Counted from the stretch's first letter, positions 36,852-46,027 are shown. The stretch: 64,000 nucleotides of DNA from Streptomyces fulvorobeus (GCF_013167895.1 NZ_BLWC01000001.1:1116001-1180000), one strand, 5' to 3'. The notes: generated from the sequence alone by a model not told the origin. Made by a program: numbers and translations.

Positions 36852-37193
36852 GTGCACTCATACGACCCCTCCCGCCAGCACCAGAGTCAGATTCCTGCCA
36901 TGCGTCCGTCGCAGGACCCATCGGGCGGGAAGTCGCCGACTCCGATCTACGACGCGCTGTACTCCGAGTACCGGCGCTCGTTCCGAGCCCTGCCGGGCGA
37001 CCGGAGCGGCGAGGAGAACCTCTCCTACCCGGGATTCGGCGCCGGACTGTTCAGCAGCCGGCACCCGCTGAGCAGTCAGCCCCCCGGTGGGCAGACCACG
37101 CACACCGGGAACCTCGGTTCCTGGCAGCGGGTCGGCCGGCACGCGGGGCGGGCCCAGCCCGCCGCCCTGCCGCCGGGCTCACGGGAGCACTGA
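36852..37193 (+). CDS. Small Streptomyces-specific protein with conserved DALYSEYRRSFRALP core
   Basis: It has 113 residues. The conserved part is MRPSQDPSGGKSPTPIYDAL and then YSEYRRSFRALPGDRSGEE; the rest is Gly/Ser/Pro-rich and probably disordered. The GTG at 36852 starts VHSYDPSRQ, and ATG at 36900 is an alternative. I recall homologues next to der in other Streptomyces. Function unknown. Confidence 0.6.
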   Translation: MHSYDPSRQHQSQIPAMRPSQDPSGGKSPTPIYDALYSEYRRSFRALPGDRSGEENLSYPGFGAGLFSSRHPLSSQPPGGQTTHTGNLGSWQRVGRHAGRAQPAALPPGSREH

Positions 37194-37195
37194 CC

Positions 37196-37252
37196 GTACG
37201 ACGAAGCCCCGGACCACTCGCCTTACGCGAGCGGTCCGGGGCTTCGTCGTAC
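37196..37252. terminator. Bidirectional terminator between the small protein gene and der
   Basis: Arms of 26 bp with one mismatch (starting GTACGACGAAGCCCCGGACC) and a 5-nt loop lie between the convergent stop codons. Confidence 0.85.
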
Positions 37253-37264
37253 CTGCCTACCGGG

Positions 37265-38734
37265 TCACTTCTTGCGGCCGCGCTTCTCGCGGACGCGGAC
37301 CGAGATGTGGATCGGGGTGCCCTCGAAGCCGAACTCCTCGCGCAGACGGCGCTCGACGAAGCGCCGGTAGCCGTGCTCCAGGAAGCCGGAGGCGAACAGT
37401 ACGAACCGCGGCGGCTTGATGCCCGCCTGCGTGCCGAAGAGGATGCGGGGCTGCTTGCCGCCGCGGACCGGGTGCGGGTGCGAGGCGACGATCTCACCGA
37501 GGAAGGCGTTCAGCCGGCCCGTGGGGATGCGGGTCTCCCAGCCGGCGATCGCGGTCTCGATCGCCGGGACCAGGCGCTCCATGTGCCGGCCGGTGACGGC
37601 CGAGACGTTGACGCGGGGCGCCCAGGCGACCTGCGCGAGCTCCGTCTCGATGTCCCGCTCCAGGTAGTAGCGGCGGTCCTCGTCGAGGGTGTCCCACTTG
37701 TTGAAGGCGAGCACGATCGCACGGCCCGCCTCCACGGCCATGGTCACGATCCGCTGGTCCTGGACGCTGATGGACTCGCTGGAGTCGATCAGGATGACGG
37801 CGACCTCGGCCTTCTCCACCGCCGCCGCCGTACGCAGCGAGGCGTAGTAGTCCGCGCCCTCCTGGAGGTGGACCTTGCGGCGGATGCCGGCCGTGTCGAT
37901 GAACTTCCAGGTGACGCCGCCGAGCTCGATCAGCTCGTCGACCGGGTCACGGGTGGTGCCCGCCATGGCGTTGACGACGACCCGGTCCTCCTTGGCGACC
38001 TTGTTCAGGAGCGAGGACTTGCCGACGTTCGGGCGGCCGATGAGCGCGATGCGGCGCGGGCCGCCGATGGCGGTGCCGAAGGTCTGCGGGGGGGCCTCGG
38101 GGAGCGCCTCCAGCACGGCGTCCAGCATGTCGCCCGTACCGCGGCCGTGCAGCGAGGAGACCGGGTGGGGCTGGCCGAGACCGAGCGACCAGAGCGCGGT
38201 GGCGTCGGCCTCGCCGCTCTGTCCGTCGACCTTGTTGGCACACAGGACGACGGGCTTCTTCGCCTTGCGCAGCAGCCTGACGACGGCCTCGTCGGTGTCG
38301 GTGGCTCCCACGGTCGCGTCGACGACGAAGACGACGGCGTCGGCCGTCGAGATCGCGTACTCGGCCTGGGCGGCGACCGAGGCGTCAAGCCCCAGCACGT
38401 CCTGCTCCCAGCCGCCGGTGTCGACGAGCTTGAAACGGCGCCCGGCCCATTCGGCCTCGTAGCTGACGCGGTCCCGGGTGACACCCGGCTTGTCCTGCAC
38501 GACGGCCTCGCGGCGGCCCAGGATGCGGTTCACCAGGGTCGACTTGCCGACATTCGGGCGGCCGACGACGGCGAGGACCGGCAGCGGGCCGTGACCGGCC
38601 TCACCGATCGCGCCCTCGACCTCCTCGGGGTCGAACCCCTCCTGCGCGGCGAGCTCCATGAACTCCGCGTACTCGGCGTCGCCAAGTGCTCCGTGCTCGT
38701 GGTCCGAGCCGTCGGAGTGAATCTGGTCGTTCAT
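37265..38734 (-). CDS. der: Ribosome-assembly GTPase Der (EngA)
   Basis: It has 489 residues with two tandem GTPase domains, each with G1 (GRPNVGKST at 58-66; GRPNVGKSS near 233), G3 (DTGGW; DTAGI) and G4 (NKVD; NKWD). A C-terminal KH-like domain follows. The first 50 residues are acidic ([13 protein letters not shown]) and typical of actinobacterial Der. It is needed for 50S ribosome assembly. It is last in the aroH-tyrA-cmk-plsC-der operon. The ATG at 38734 has AGAGGAA upstream. Confidence 0.95.
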   Translation of the reverse strand: MNDQIHSDGSDHEHGALGDAEYAEFMELAAQEGFDPEEVEGAIGEAGHGPLPVLAVVGRPNVGKSTLVNRILGRREAVVQDKPGVTRDRVSYEAEWAGRRFKLVDTGGWEQDVLGLDASVAAQAEYAISTADAVVFVVDATVGATDTDEAVVRLLRKAKKPVVLCANKVDGQSGEADATALWSLGLGQPHPVSSLHGRGTGDMLDAVLEALPEAPPQTFGTAIGGPRRIALIGRPNVGKSSLLNKVAKEDRVVVNAMAGTTRDPVDELIELGGVTWKFIDTAGIRRKVHLQEGADYYASLRTAAAVEKAEVAVILIDSSESISVQDQRIVTMAVEAGRAIVLAFNKWDTLDEDRRYYLERDIETELAQVAWAPRVNVSAVTGRHMERLVPAIETAIAGWETRIPTGRLNAFLGEIVASHPHPVRGGKQPRILFGTQAGIKPPRFVLFASGFLEHGYRRFVERRLREEFGFEGTPIHISVRVREKRGRKK

Positions 38735-38786
38735 GAAGTCCGTTCCTCTTTGCGTCATCATCGATGGGCCACTGTCGGTGCGCCCA

Positions 38787-39458
38787 CTACTCAAGTCCTG
38801 CCCGGCGCCCGGTGAGGCGTCTGGCGTTCTCCAGGTGCGCGGTCAGCCGGCCCTGGATGCGTACGGTCGCCTCGTCCAGCGCCGCACGGGTCCGGCGCCC
38901 GCTGCCGTCCCCCGCCTGGAACGCCTCGCCGAAGACGACGTCGACCCGGCTGCGCAGCGGAGGCAGCGCGGATATCAGCCGTCCCCGGCGTTCCGTGCTT
39001 CCCAGGACGGCCACCGGGACGATCGGCGCCCCGCCGCGTACCGCGAAGTACGCGAGCCCGGCACGCAAGGCGGCGAAGTCTCCCTCGCCCCTCGTGCCCT
39101 CGGGGAAGATCCCGAGGACCCCGCCGTTCTCCAGTACGCCGAGCGCCTGGGTGACGGCGGTGCGGTCGACGCTCGTACGGTCCACTTTCAGCTGACCCGT
39201 TCCGCGCAGGAACGGGTCGAGCGGGCCGACGAACGCCTCCTTCTTGATCAGGAAGTGGACGGGCCGGGGCGCGGTGCCCATCAGCATCGGTCCGTCGATG
39301 TTGTGCGCATGGTTCACCGCGAGTATGACGGGTCCGGCGGCGGGGACCCGCCAAGCGCCGAGCACACGGGGCCTGAACAGCGTGTGCACCAGCCCGATGC
39401 CGATCCCTCGCCCGATGGCCGCTCCGCGCGGCGTGGGCGCTCTCGTGGCATCGGTCAC
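38787..39458 (-). CDS. plsC: 1-acyl-sn-glycerol-3-phosphate acyltransferase (PlsC family)
   Basis: It has 223 residues. The catalytic HX4D motif is HAHNID at 50-55, and the phosphate-binding motif FPEGTRG is at 118-124. These define the PlsC family, which makes phosphatidic acid at the membrane. The GTG start overlaps the cmk stop (GTGA). Its place between cmk and der is standard in Streptomyces. Confidence 0.9.
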   Translation of the reverse strand: MTDATRAPTPRGAAIGRGIGIGLVHTLFRPRVLGAWRVPAAGPVILAVNHAHNIDGPMLMGTAPRPVHFLIKKEAFVGPLDPFLRGTGQLKVDRTSVDRTAVTQALGVLENGGVLGIFPEGTRGEGDFAALRAGLAYFAVRGGAPIVPVAVLGSTERRGRLISALPPLRSRVDVVFGEAFQAGDGSGRRTRAALDEATVRIQGRLTAHLENARRLTGRRAGLE

Positions 39459-40159
39459 TTCGCGGCCCGCTTCTCCTCGACGAGGGTGACGACGCACTCG
39501 ATGACCTGCTGAAGGGTCAGCTCGGTGGTGTCCACCTCGCACGCGTCGTCCGCCTTGGCCAGCGGCGAGGTCTTGCGGCCGGAGTCGGCCGCGTCGCGCC
39601 TGATCAGCGCCTCCTTGGTGGCGGCGAGGTCCGAGCCCTTCAGCTCACCGCTGCGGCGGGCGGCACGCGCCTCCGGGGAGGCGGTCAGGAAGATCTTGAG
39701 GTCGGCGTCCGGCAGGACCGTGGTGCCGATGTCCCGGCCCTCGACCACGATGCCGCCCTGCGCCTGCGCCGCGATGGTCCGCTGGAGCTCCGTGATCCGG
39801 GTGCGCACCTCGGGGACCGCGCTCACGGCGCTGACGCCGGAGGTGACCTCCTGGGTGCGGATCGGGCCCGCGGCGTCCTCACCGTCGACGGTGATGGTGG
39901 GCGCCGTCGGGTCGGTTCCGGAGACGATGACGGGCTTGGCGGCGGCCGTCGCGACCTCCGCCGCGTCCCGCACGTCGATGCCGTTGCTCAGCATCCACCA
40001 GGTCATCGCCCGGTACTGCGCGCCGGTGTCCAGGTAGCTGAGACCGAGCTGGGCCGCGACGGCCCTGGAGGTGCTCGACTTGCCGGTGCCGGAGGGCCCG
40101 TCGATGGCGACGATCACCGCGGCCGGAGAGGTCGGGGCGGCGGCTGCTGCGGTTTCCAC
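39455..40159 (-). CDS. cmk: Cytidylate kinase
   Basis: It has 234 residues. The P-loop is GPSGTGKSS at 21-29, followed by LGLSYLDTGAQYRAMT (NMP-binding region) and VVEGRDIGTTVLPDA. It phosphorylates CMP and dCMP to the diphosphates. The GTG at 40159 is chosen because AGGAAGG lies 11 bp upstream; the GTG at 40171 would touch that site. The stop overlaps the plsC start. Confidence 0.93.
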   Translation of the reverse strand: METAAAAAPTSPAAVIVAIDGPSGTGKSSTSRAVAAQLGLSYLDTGAQYRAMTWWMLSNGIDVRDAAEVATAAAKPVIVSGTDPTAPTITVDGEDAAGPIRTQEVTSGVSAVSAVPEVRTRITELQRTIAAQAQGGIVVEGRDIGTTVLPDADLKIFLTASPEARAARRSGELKGSDLAATKEALIRRDAADSGRKTSPLAKADDACEVDTTELTLQQVIECVVTLVEEKRAAK

Positions 40160-40270
40160 GGTGGTGGACACCTTCCTGGTACACGGGGTGGGCTGAGTCG
40201 GGCCTCGATACGGCCTCCCCAAGGTTACCGAGTGCCGGGCGGACCCTTGTACCCCGTGCGGCCGGGCCGC

Positions 40271-41356
40271 TCACCCCCGGATCGACCAGCCCCTGTCCTT
40301 CAGCGTCGCGGCGAGCGCAGGCGCCGCGCTCGGTGCGACCATCAGCTGCACCAGGCCCGCCTGCTGGCCGGTGGCGTGCTCGATGCGGACGTCCTCGATG
40401 TTGACCCCGGCAAGCCCCGCGTCGGCGAAGATCCGGGCGAGCTCGCCCGGCCGGTCGCTGATGAGGACGGCCACGACCTCGTACGCGGCGGGGGCCGCCC
40501 CGTGCTTGCCCGGCACCCGGACCCGGCCCGCGTTGCCCCGGCGCAGGACGTCCTCGATGCCTTCGGCGCCCTCCCGGCGCTTGTCCGCGTCACCGGACTG
40601 GAGACCGCGCAGGGCCCGGACCGTCTCGTCGAGGTCGTCCGCGACCCCGGCCAGCACGTCGGCGACCGGACCCGGGTTGGCTGAGAGGATCTCCACCCAC
40701 ATCCGGGGATCGGATGCCGCGATGCGGGTGACGTCCCTGATCCCCTGTCCGCAGAGGCGTACGGCCGTCTCGTCGGCCTCCTCAAGCCGGGCGGCGACCA
40801 TCGAGGAGATCAGCTGCGGGGTGTGGGAGACCAGGGCCACCGCCCGGTCGTGCGCGTCCGCGTCCATGACGACCGGGACGGCGCGGCAGAGCGCGACCAG
40901 TTCCAGGGCCAGGTTGAGCACCTCGGTGTCGGTGTCCCCGGTGGGGGTGAGCACCCAGGGGCGGCCCTCGAACAGGTCCCCGGTCGCCGCGAGCGGGCCC
41001 GAGCGCTCCTTGCCCGCCATCGGGTGCGTGCCCACGTAGGGAGTGAGGTCGACGCCGAGGGCCTCCAGCTCACGGCGCGGGCCGCCCTTGACGCTCGCCA
41101 CGTCGAGGTAGCCACGGGCCACACCCTCGCGCATGGCCGTGGCCAGCACGGAAGCGGTGTGGGCGGGCGGCACGGCGACGACCGCCAGGTCCACGCGCTC
41201 CTGGGGGGCCTCGTCCGTACCGGCGCCGAGCGACGCCGCCGTGCGGGCCGAGGAGGGGTCCCGGTCGACGAGGTGGACGTGCACCCCGCGCCCGGCGAGG
41301 GCGAGGGCGGCCGACGTGCCGACGAGACCGGTACCGATGACGACGGCTGTTCTCAC
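40271..41356 (-). CDS. tyrA: Prephenate dehydrogenase with ACT domain
   Basis: It has 361 residues. An N-terminal NAD-binding site (VIGTGLVGTSAALALAGRG), the active-site block GTHPMAGKERSG near 109-120 and a helical dimer domain are followed by a C-terminal ACT domain (about 285-360) that likely gives tyrosine feedback. It converts prephenate to 4-hydroxyphenylpyruvate. The GTG start overlaps the aroH stop (GTGA), coupling it to chorismate mutase. Confidence 0.93.
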   Translation of the reverse strand: MRTAVVIGTGLVGTSAALALAGRGVHVHLVDRDPSSARTAASLGAGTDEAPQERVDLAVVAVPPAHTASVLATAMREGVARGYLDVASVKGGPRRELEALGVDLTPYVGTHPMAGKERSGPLAATGDLFEGRPWVLTPTGDTDTEVLNLALELVALCRAVPVVMDADAHDRAVALVSHTPQLISSMVAARLEEADETAVRLCGQGIRDVTRIAASDPRMWVEILSANPGPVADVLAGVADDLDETVRALRGLQSGDADKRREGAEGIEDVLRRGNAGRVRVPGKHGAAPAAYEVVAVLISDRPGELARIFADAGLAGVNIEDVRIEHATGQQAGLVQLMVAPSAAPALAATLKDRGWSIRG

Positions 41357-41715
41357 TGGGCGATGTCCTTGCGGAGGGCGCCGGTGGCGCCGAGGTAGAC
41401 GTGGCTGATTCCGGCTTTGGGGAGACCGGTCTCGATATGGGCGAGGATACGGACCACCCGGGGCATGGCGCCCTCGATGTCGAGCTCCTGCGCGCAGATC
41501 AGCGGTACGTCGACGATGCCGAGGCCCCGGGCGGCGGCTGCCGGGAAGTCGCTGTGCAGGTCCGGGGTGGCCGTGAACCAGACGCTGATCAGGTCGTCGG
41601 CGACGAGGCCGTTGCGCTCCAGGACGGCGGTGAGCAGGGCGCCGACCCGCTCGTCCATGTGTCCGGCCTCGTCCCGCTCCAGCTGGACGGCTCCACGGAC
41701 CGCTCGTACCGCCAC
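41353..41715 (-). CDS. aroH: Chorismate mutase, AroH type
   Basis: It has 120 residues of the trimeric AroH fold. VRAVRGAVQLERDEAGHM starts the chain with the catalytic Arg region, and LISVWFTATPDLHSDFPAAA follows. The C-terminal Arg block is MPRVVRILAHIE. It turns chorismate into prephenate, the substrate of the next gene. First gene of the operon. Confidence 0.92.
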   Translation of the reverse strand: MAVRAVRGAVQLERDEAGHMDERVGALLTAVLERNGLVADDLISVWFTATPDLHSDFPAAAARGLGIVDVPLICAQELDIEGAMPRVVRILAHIETGLPKAGISHVYLGATGALRKDIAQ

Positions 41716-41915
41716 GTCGTGCTCCTCGCTTCTCCCCGGGCGCGCTCGGTGTGCGCCCGCGCGTTTCAGCGTAGAGGGGCCGTGGGGCCCGTGGTCGCGG
41801 TGCTCTGTCCGTGAGACGGCGAGGTGGCCCGGATCACCCGGGGAACACGCCGCCGGGTTGCTTCACGATCCGGGTCCGTGCCGCCACCATCAGGAGTCCC
41901 CGGACGAGGAGAACC

Positions 41916-42335
41916 ATGAGCACACGGCGCAGGACGGTCCTGAGCGCGGGCGCGGCCGCACTGGCGACGGGCTGCGGGTCGTCCGGCGACGGCGGCGCCA
42001 GCACTCCGCCGCCCAGCCCTCCGGCATCGGGGACGCGGGCCCCGCAGGCCGGCGAACTCGCGAAGACCTCCGACATCCCGGTCGGCGGAGGGAAGGTCTT
42101 CAGGGAGCGGAAGGTGGTGGTGACCCAGCCGGAGGCCGGGGAGTTCAGAGCCTTCTCGGCGATCTGTACGCACGCCGGGTGCACGGTCTCGGAGGTCGGC
42201 GACGCGACGATCGACTGCGCGTGCCATGGCAGCAGGTTCGCCATCACGGACGGCGCCGTCGAGGCCGGGCCCGCGACGCGGCCCCTGCCCGCCGAGCGGA
42301 TCACGGTCGCCGGGGGAAGCATCCGGCTCGCCTGA
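41916..42335 (+). CDS. Rieske [2Fe-2S] protein, Tat lipoprotein
   Basis: It has 139 residues. A twin-Arg start (STRRRTVLSAG) and a lipobox (LATGC, Cys20) predict Tat export and lipid anchoring. The Rieske ligands are CTHAGC (about 84-89) and CACHGS (about 101-106). It probably carries electrons at the outer face of the membrane; no partner oxidase is adjacent. Tail to tail with the draG gene. GAGGAG precedes the ATG. Confidence 0.88.
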   Translation: MSTRRRTVLSAGAAALATGCGSSGDGGASTPPPSPPASGTRAPQAGELAKTSDIPVGGGKVFRERKVVVTQPEAGEFRAFSAICTHAGCTVSEVGDATIDCACHGSRFAITDGAVEAGPATRPLPAERITVAGGSIRLA

Positions 42336-42447
42336 AGCAGTGGCGCGCCTTCGGGCTCGTGACGGCGGGCAGCGGTACGGAGCTGCGGGGCGTCTTTCTG
42401 GCTACCGCCCCGCTGTAGCGGCCCGCCGCCCACCGGCCGGCCAGGCA

Positions 42448-43470
42448 TCACGCGTCCCAGAGCGCCCCCAACGACAGCAGGTCGCTCCGGTACTCGATCC
42501 GCTCCGACCACTCCTTCGGCCACACCCCCGCCCCCAGATGCGCTCCCGACAGCGCCCCGGTCAGGCAGGCCAGCGAGTCGGAGTCGCCCCGGGTGCAGGC
42601 CGCCCGGCGCAGGGCGGTCAACGGCTCCTCGGGGAAGAGGAGGAAGCAGTGCAGGGCCGTGGCCAGGGCCTCCTCCGCGATCCACCCGTCACCGGTCGCC
42701 TCGCACGGGTCGGTCTCGGGAGACGGATCACGCAGCGCGTCCCGCACCTTCGCCAGCGCGGTCAGGCACTCGTCCCAGCCGCGCCGCATGTACGCCTCCG
42801 GCGTCGCGTCGCCCGCGAACCGCCACAGGTCACCGAGCCAGCGCGTGAGGTAGCGGCCACTGCTCTCATACGCGTAGCTGCGCAACTGGCCCACCAGGCC
42901 GAGCGGTTCGGCCCCCTGGGCCAGCAGGAACACCGCGCGTGCCATCAGGTCCGAGGCGGCCAGCGCCGTGGGATGGCCGTGCGTGAGCGCGGCCTGGAGC
43001 TGCGCGGCGCCGGCGCGCTGCTCCTCGCTGAGCCCCGGCACGAGGCCGACCGGCGCGACCCGCATGTTCGCCCCGCAGCCCTTGGAGCCGGTCTGGCTCG
43101 CCTCCTGCCAGGGCCGGTCGCTGTCGAGCAGACGGCACGCCCGCAGGCAGGTGTCGCCGGGGGCCCGGTTGTTGTCCGGGTGGTGGTACCAGGAAACGAA
43201 CTCCTCGCGTACGGGTCCCGCCAGCCCCAGCGGCGTCAGCAGCCCGCTGTCCGTCGCGGTGCGGATGCCCCGCCCGAGGGCCAGCGTCATCTGGGTGTCG
43301 TCGCTGACGGACGCCGGGGTCGCCAGGGTCATCTGCCGCCACGGCCCGCACTTCGCGAGAATGGCCGGGACGTCGTCGAACTCGGTCGGGAAGCCCAGCG
43401 CGTCCCCGAGCGCGAGCCCTGTCAGGGCCCCCGTGGCGGCCTGCTTGGTCATCGTCCTCGTGGCGGTCAT
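42448..43470 (-). CDS. ADP-ribosylglycohydrolase (DraG family) of the NAD operon
   Basis: It has 340 residues. The fold has GALTGLALGDALGFPTEF at the start, the metal-site SDDTQMTLALGRG (about 56-68) and a second metal motif RGDSDSLACLTGALSGAHLG. It removes ADP-ribose from a protein, nucleic acid or small molecule. Its start overlaps the nrtR stop (ATGA), so it is last in an operon with NAD-salvage genes. The substrate and its link to NAD levels are unknown. Confidence 0.88.
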   Translation of the reverse strand: MTATRTMTKQAATGALTGLALGDALGFPTEFDDVPAILAKCGPWRQMTLATPASVSDDTQMTLALGRGIRTATDSGLLTPLGLAGPVREEFVSWYHHPDNNRAPGDTCLRACRLLDSDRPWQEASQTGSKGCGANMRVAPVGLVPGLSEEQRAGAAQLQAALTHGHPTALAASDLMARAVFLLAQGAEPLGLVGQLRSYAYESSGRYLTRWLGDLWRFAGDATPEAYMRRGWDECLTALAKVRDALRDPSPETDPCEATGDGWIAEEALATALHCFLLFPEEPLTALRRAACTRGDSDSLACLTGALSGAHLGAGVWPKEWSERIEYRSDLLSLGALWDA

Positions 43471-44198
43471 CCGGTTCGTCCTTCCGGGCGCAGGAGTGGA
43501 GGGTGCAGGGCGGCAGCGGCACCCGCCCGGTACAGGGCGGCCGGTTTCCCCCGTCCGCCGGTGCGGCGCGGCGGTCCTTCGACGGCTTCCACGAAGCCGG
43601 GTGTGGCCAGGACCTTGCGCCGGAAGTTGGGGCGGTCGAGCTCGACGCCCCACACGGTCTCGTAGACCTGCTGAAGCTCGCCCAGCGTGAACTCGGCGGG
43701 ACAGAACTGCGTGGCCAGGCAGGTGTACTCGAACTTGGCGCCGACCCGGTCGTACGCGTCGGCGAGGATGCGCCCGTGGTCGAAGGCGAGGTCGCCGAGG
43801 TCGCGCGCCTCCCACCACCGGGCGCGGGCCGCGTCCCCGCCGCCGCGCGGTTCGGGCAGGTCGGGCAGGAGCGCGGCGTACGCGACGGAGACGACCCGCA
43901 TCCTGGGGTCGCGGTCCGGTTCGGTGTAGGTGCGCAGCTGTTCCAGGTGGAGCCCGCCGACGGTGTCCTGGGTGAGGCCCGTCTCCTCGGCGAGTTCGCG
44001 GCGGGCGGCCTCCTCCGCGGACTCCCTGGGCAGGATGAAGCCGCCGGGCAGGGCCCATCCGCCCTTGTACGGTTCCCCGCCCCGTTCCACGAGCAGGACG
44101 TGGAGCCGGGCCTCGCGGACTGTGAAGACGGCGAGGTCGACGGTGACGGCGAAGGGGACGAAGGCGTGGGGGTCGTACCCCTCGGGGGCCGCGCTCAT
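43467..44198 (-). CDS. nrtR: NrtR-type Nudix regulator of NAD metabolism
   Basis: It has 243 residues. The Nudix domain (about 15-140) has a Nudix box GGFILPRESAEEAARRE then LAEETGL that looks complete. A C-terminal winged helix (about 150-230, with ELDRPNFRRKVLATPGFVEA) is diagnostic of NrtR. NrtR binds ADP-ribose and releases its operator. The operator at 45939-45955 lies at the head of this same operon, so it regulates itself. ATGA overlaps on both sides. Confidence 0.9.
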   Translation of the reverse strand: MSAAPEGYDPHAFVPFAVTVDLAVFTVREARLHVLLVERGGEPYKGGWALPGGFILPRESAEEAARRELAEETGLTQDTVGGLHLEQLRTYTEPDRDPRMRVVSVAYAALLPDLPEPRGGGDAARARWWEARDLGDLAFDHGRILADAYDRVGAKFEYTCLATQFCPAEFTLGELQQVYETVWGVELDRPNFRRKVLATPGFVEAVEGPPRRTGGRGKPAALYRAGAAAALHPPLLRPEGRTG

Positions 44199-45274
44199 CG
44201 TCGCTCGGGCAGGGGTGCGGCGAAGTCCCAGCCGTCGGCCAGCAGGGAGTCCACGGCGGCGACCGCGGTGGCGAGGCGGGCGGCGTGAGACCCGGTCAGC
44301 TCGATGAACTTCCTTCCGGTACGGGTGAGTTCGGCGCGGAACCGGTCCGTCATCCAGGGCCGCAGCTCCTCGCCGTCACGCAGGCCGTCGTCCTCGAAGG
44401 CGACACCCTCGTGGTCGGTGAGCAGCCAGAGGTGGTGGGTGACCTGATCGGCGATGCGCTCGACGTGCGCGTTGCGTCCGCCGACGTACCGCTCGTGCCA
44501 GACGGTGGTGGCGAAGGAGTCCGTGTCGCAGAAGAGGACCGGGGAGCCGGCGGAGGCCGCCGCCTCCTCCCGGGCGTTCTGGGCGGCGGCGATCCTGGGG
44601 AAGTCGTCGGTGGTGAAGAGCACGTCCTCCCACTGCGCGCCCGGTTCGGCTTGACGCAGGCCGGCCAGTTTCCGTTCGCTGAACTCCCGCCCGTACTCGT
44701 CGACACAGCCGGTCCGCGCCCAGACACCGCCGCGTCCGCGGTAGTGCTCGGCCAGGGCTCGCGCCATGGTCGTGGTTCCGGTGGACTCGGCGCCGATGAC
44801 GACGACCCGGCGGGCGAGCGCCGCGCGTACCGGCGGTCCGAGGAACTCCCAGCAGCCGGCCGGGTCCTCGCGCACGGCGGTGCCGGAGACGGGGAACAGG
44901 GTCCGGCCGGGGTCGACGCGGACGGACTCGGCGCCGAAGCGGCGGGCGAGCTCGTCCCCGTACGACTCCGAGGTGAAGACGGCGTCGACCCGCTCCGGGA
45001 CGGCCTGGGTGAACACGGCCATGTGGGCGTCCCAGACCGCCGGGTCGTGGAGGTCCACGGGGATGTCGTCGACTGCGCCCACCACGGTCGCCTCCGGGTG
45101 CGCCTGCCGCATCCAGGCGACCCGGTCGGCGAGCGGGACGGATTCGACGGAGGCGGCGCAGACCAGGACGGTCAGCCGTTCGCAGCGGTTCTGGGCGGTG
45201 CGGACGAGGTGGTGGTGGCCGGCGTGGGGAGGGTAGAACTTGCCGAGCACCAGGCCGTGCGCGTAGCGCTTCAT
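44195..45274 (-). CDS. nadR: NadR-like nicotinamide-nucleotide adenylyltransferase / ribosylnicotinamide kinase
   Basis: It has 359 residues. The adenylyltransferase half begins GLVLGKFYPPHAGHHHLV with the GHHH loop. The kinase half begins near 155 with VVVIGAESTGTTTMARAL. In that P-loop the usual Lys is Thr (GAESTGTTT). NadR proteins normally phosphorylate nicotinamide riboside and then adenylate the product. ATGA overlaps with pnuC and nrtR put it inside one operon. Confidence 0.88.
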   Translation of the reverse strand: MKRYAHGLVLGKFYPPHAGHHHLVRTAQNRCERLTVLVCAASVESVPLADRVAWMRQAHPEATVVGAVDDIPVDLHDPAVWDAHMAVFTQAVPERVDAVFTSESYGDELARRFGAESVRVDPGRTLFPVSGTAVREDPAGCWEFLGPPVRAALARRVVVIGAESTGTTTMARALAEHYRGRGGVWARTGCVDEYGREFSERKLAGLRQAEPGAQWEDVLFTTDDFPRIAAAQNAREEAAASAGSPVLFCDTDSFATTVWHERYVGGRNAHVERIADQVTHHLWLLTDHEGVAFEDDGLRDGEELRPWMTDRFRAELTRTGRKFIELTGSHAARLATAVAAVDSLLADGWDFAAPLPERR

Positions 45275-45924
45275 ACCGGGACTCCCGTCAACCGCCGTTT
45301 GGCGGGACCGGTCTCACGGCTCCAGTTGCGCAGGCCGATCAGGCAGAGGGCCAGGAAGCCCGCGTACAGGAGCGAGGTGAGGTAGAGCCCCTTGTACGCG
45401 TACAGCGGGATGTACACGACGTCCGCGGCGATCCACAGCCACCAGGACTCGACCCGCTTGCGGCACTGCCCGTACGTGGCCATCAGCGAGAGCGAGGTCG
45501 TCAGCGCGTCCCAGAACGCCACCGTCGAGTCGGTGGCGCGGGAGAGCAGAAGGGTCAGGGCGAGTGTCCCCACCGCCCCCGCCGTGAGCAGCCAGGTCCA
45601 TTCGGCGCCCGTGGTGCGGCGCACCGGCAGGACGGGCACACCTGGTCCACCCCCGTGGGTCCAGGTCCACCAGCCGTACCCGGCGAGGGCGATGAAGACG
45701 ATCTGGAGGCCGGCGTCGGCGTACAGCCCGGCCTGGGTGAACAGCAGGATGAAGAAGAGGTTGTTGGCGATGCCGATCGGCCAGTTGGCGAGGTGCTGGC
45801 GGGTCACCAGCCAGACGCAGAGCGCTCCGCTGCCGAAGCCCAGGACCTCGGTCCAGCTGACCGGCGTGCCGAGGACCGTCACCAGGGGTTGCCGCAGGGG
45901 ATCGAGGACATCCGCGAGACTCAC
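45271..45924 (-). CDS. pnuC: Nicotinamide riboside transporter PnuC
   Basis: It has 217 residues and about seven membrane helices. The family block RQHLANWPIGIANNLFFILL near 41-60 and WWTWTHGG match PnuC, as does WLWIAADVVYIPLYAYKGLY. It takes up nicotinamide riboside for the adjacent NadR. First gene of the operon, its GGAGG site is next to the NrtR operator. The last helix ends before the ATGA overlap with nadR. Confidence 0.92.
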   Translation of the reverse strand: MSLADVLDPLRQPLVTVLGTPVSWTEVLGFGSGALCVWLVTRQHLANWPIGIANNLFFILLFTQAGLYADAGLQIVFIALAGYGWWTWTHGGGPGVPVLPVRRTTGAEWTWLLTAGAVGTLALTLLLSRATDSTVAFWDALTTSLSLMATYGQCRKRVESWWLWIAADVVYIPLYAYKGLYLTSLLYAGFLALCLIGLRNWSRETGPAKRRLTGVPV

Positions 45925-45938
45925 GCCCGCCTCCTTTA

Positions 45939-45955
45939 ATAGTCACTCTGACTAT
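45939..45955. promoter_or_regulatory. NrtR operator at the head of the NAD operon
   Basis: ATAGTCA-CTC-TGACTAT is a perfect 7-bp inverted repeat with a 3-bp centre, flanked by AT-rich bases. Its edge is 15 bp from the pnuC ATG, next to its ribosome site. The NrtR gene is third in the operon. Confidence 0.9.
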
Positions 45956-45980
45956 AAAGGGTGGACGGCGGCAGCAGAAG

Positions 45981-46027
45981 GCCCGCGGCCGATTTCCTGT
46001 TCGGAGACGAACAGGAGCCGGACGCGG
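45981..46027. terminator. Imperfect hairpin downstream of rluB
   Basis: A stem with outer arms GCCCGCG/CGCGGGC and inner arms TCCTGTTCG/CGAACAGGA around a 4-nt loop lies 27 bp past the rluB stop on the minus strand. Confidence 0.55.

Noticed and set aside
42448..44058. A 536-residue extension of the DraG gene
   Set aside because: It is the shadow of the nrtR gene in another frame; the ATG at 43470 with the ATGA overlap fixes the start.
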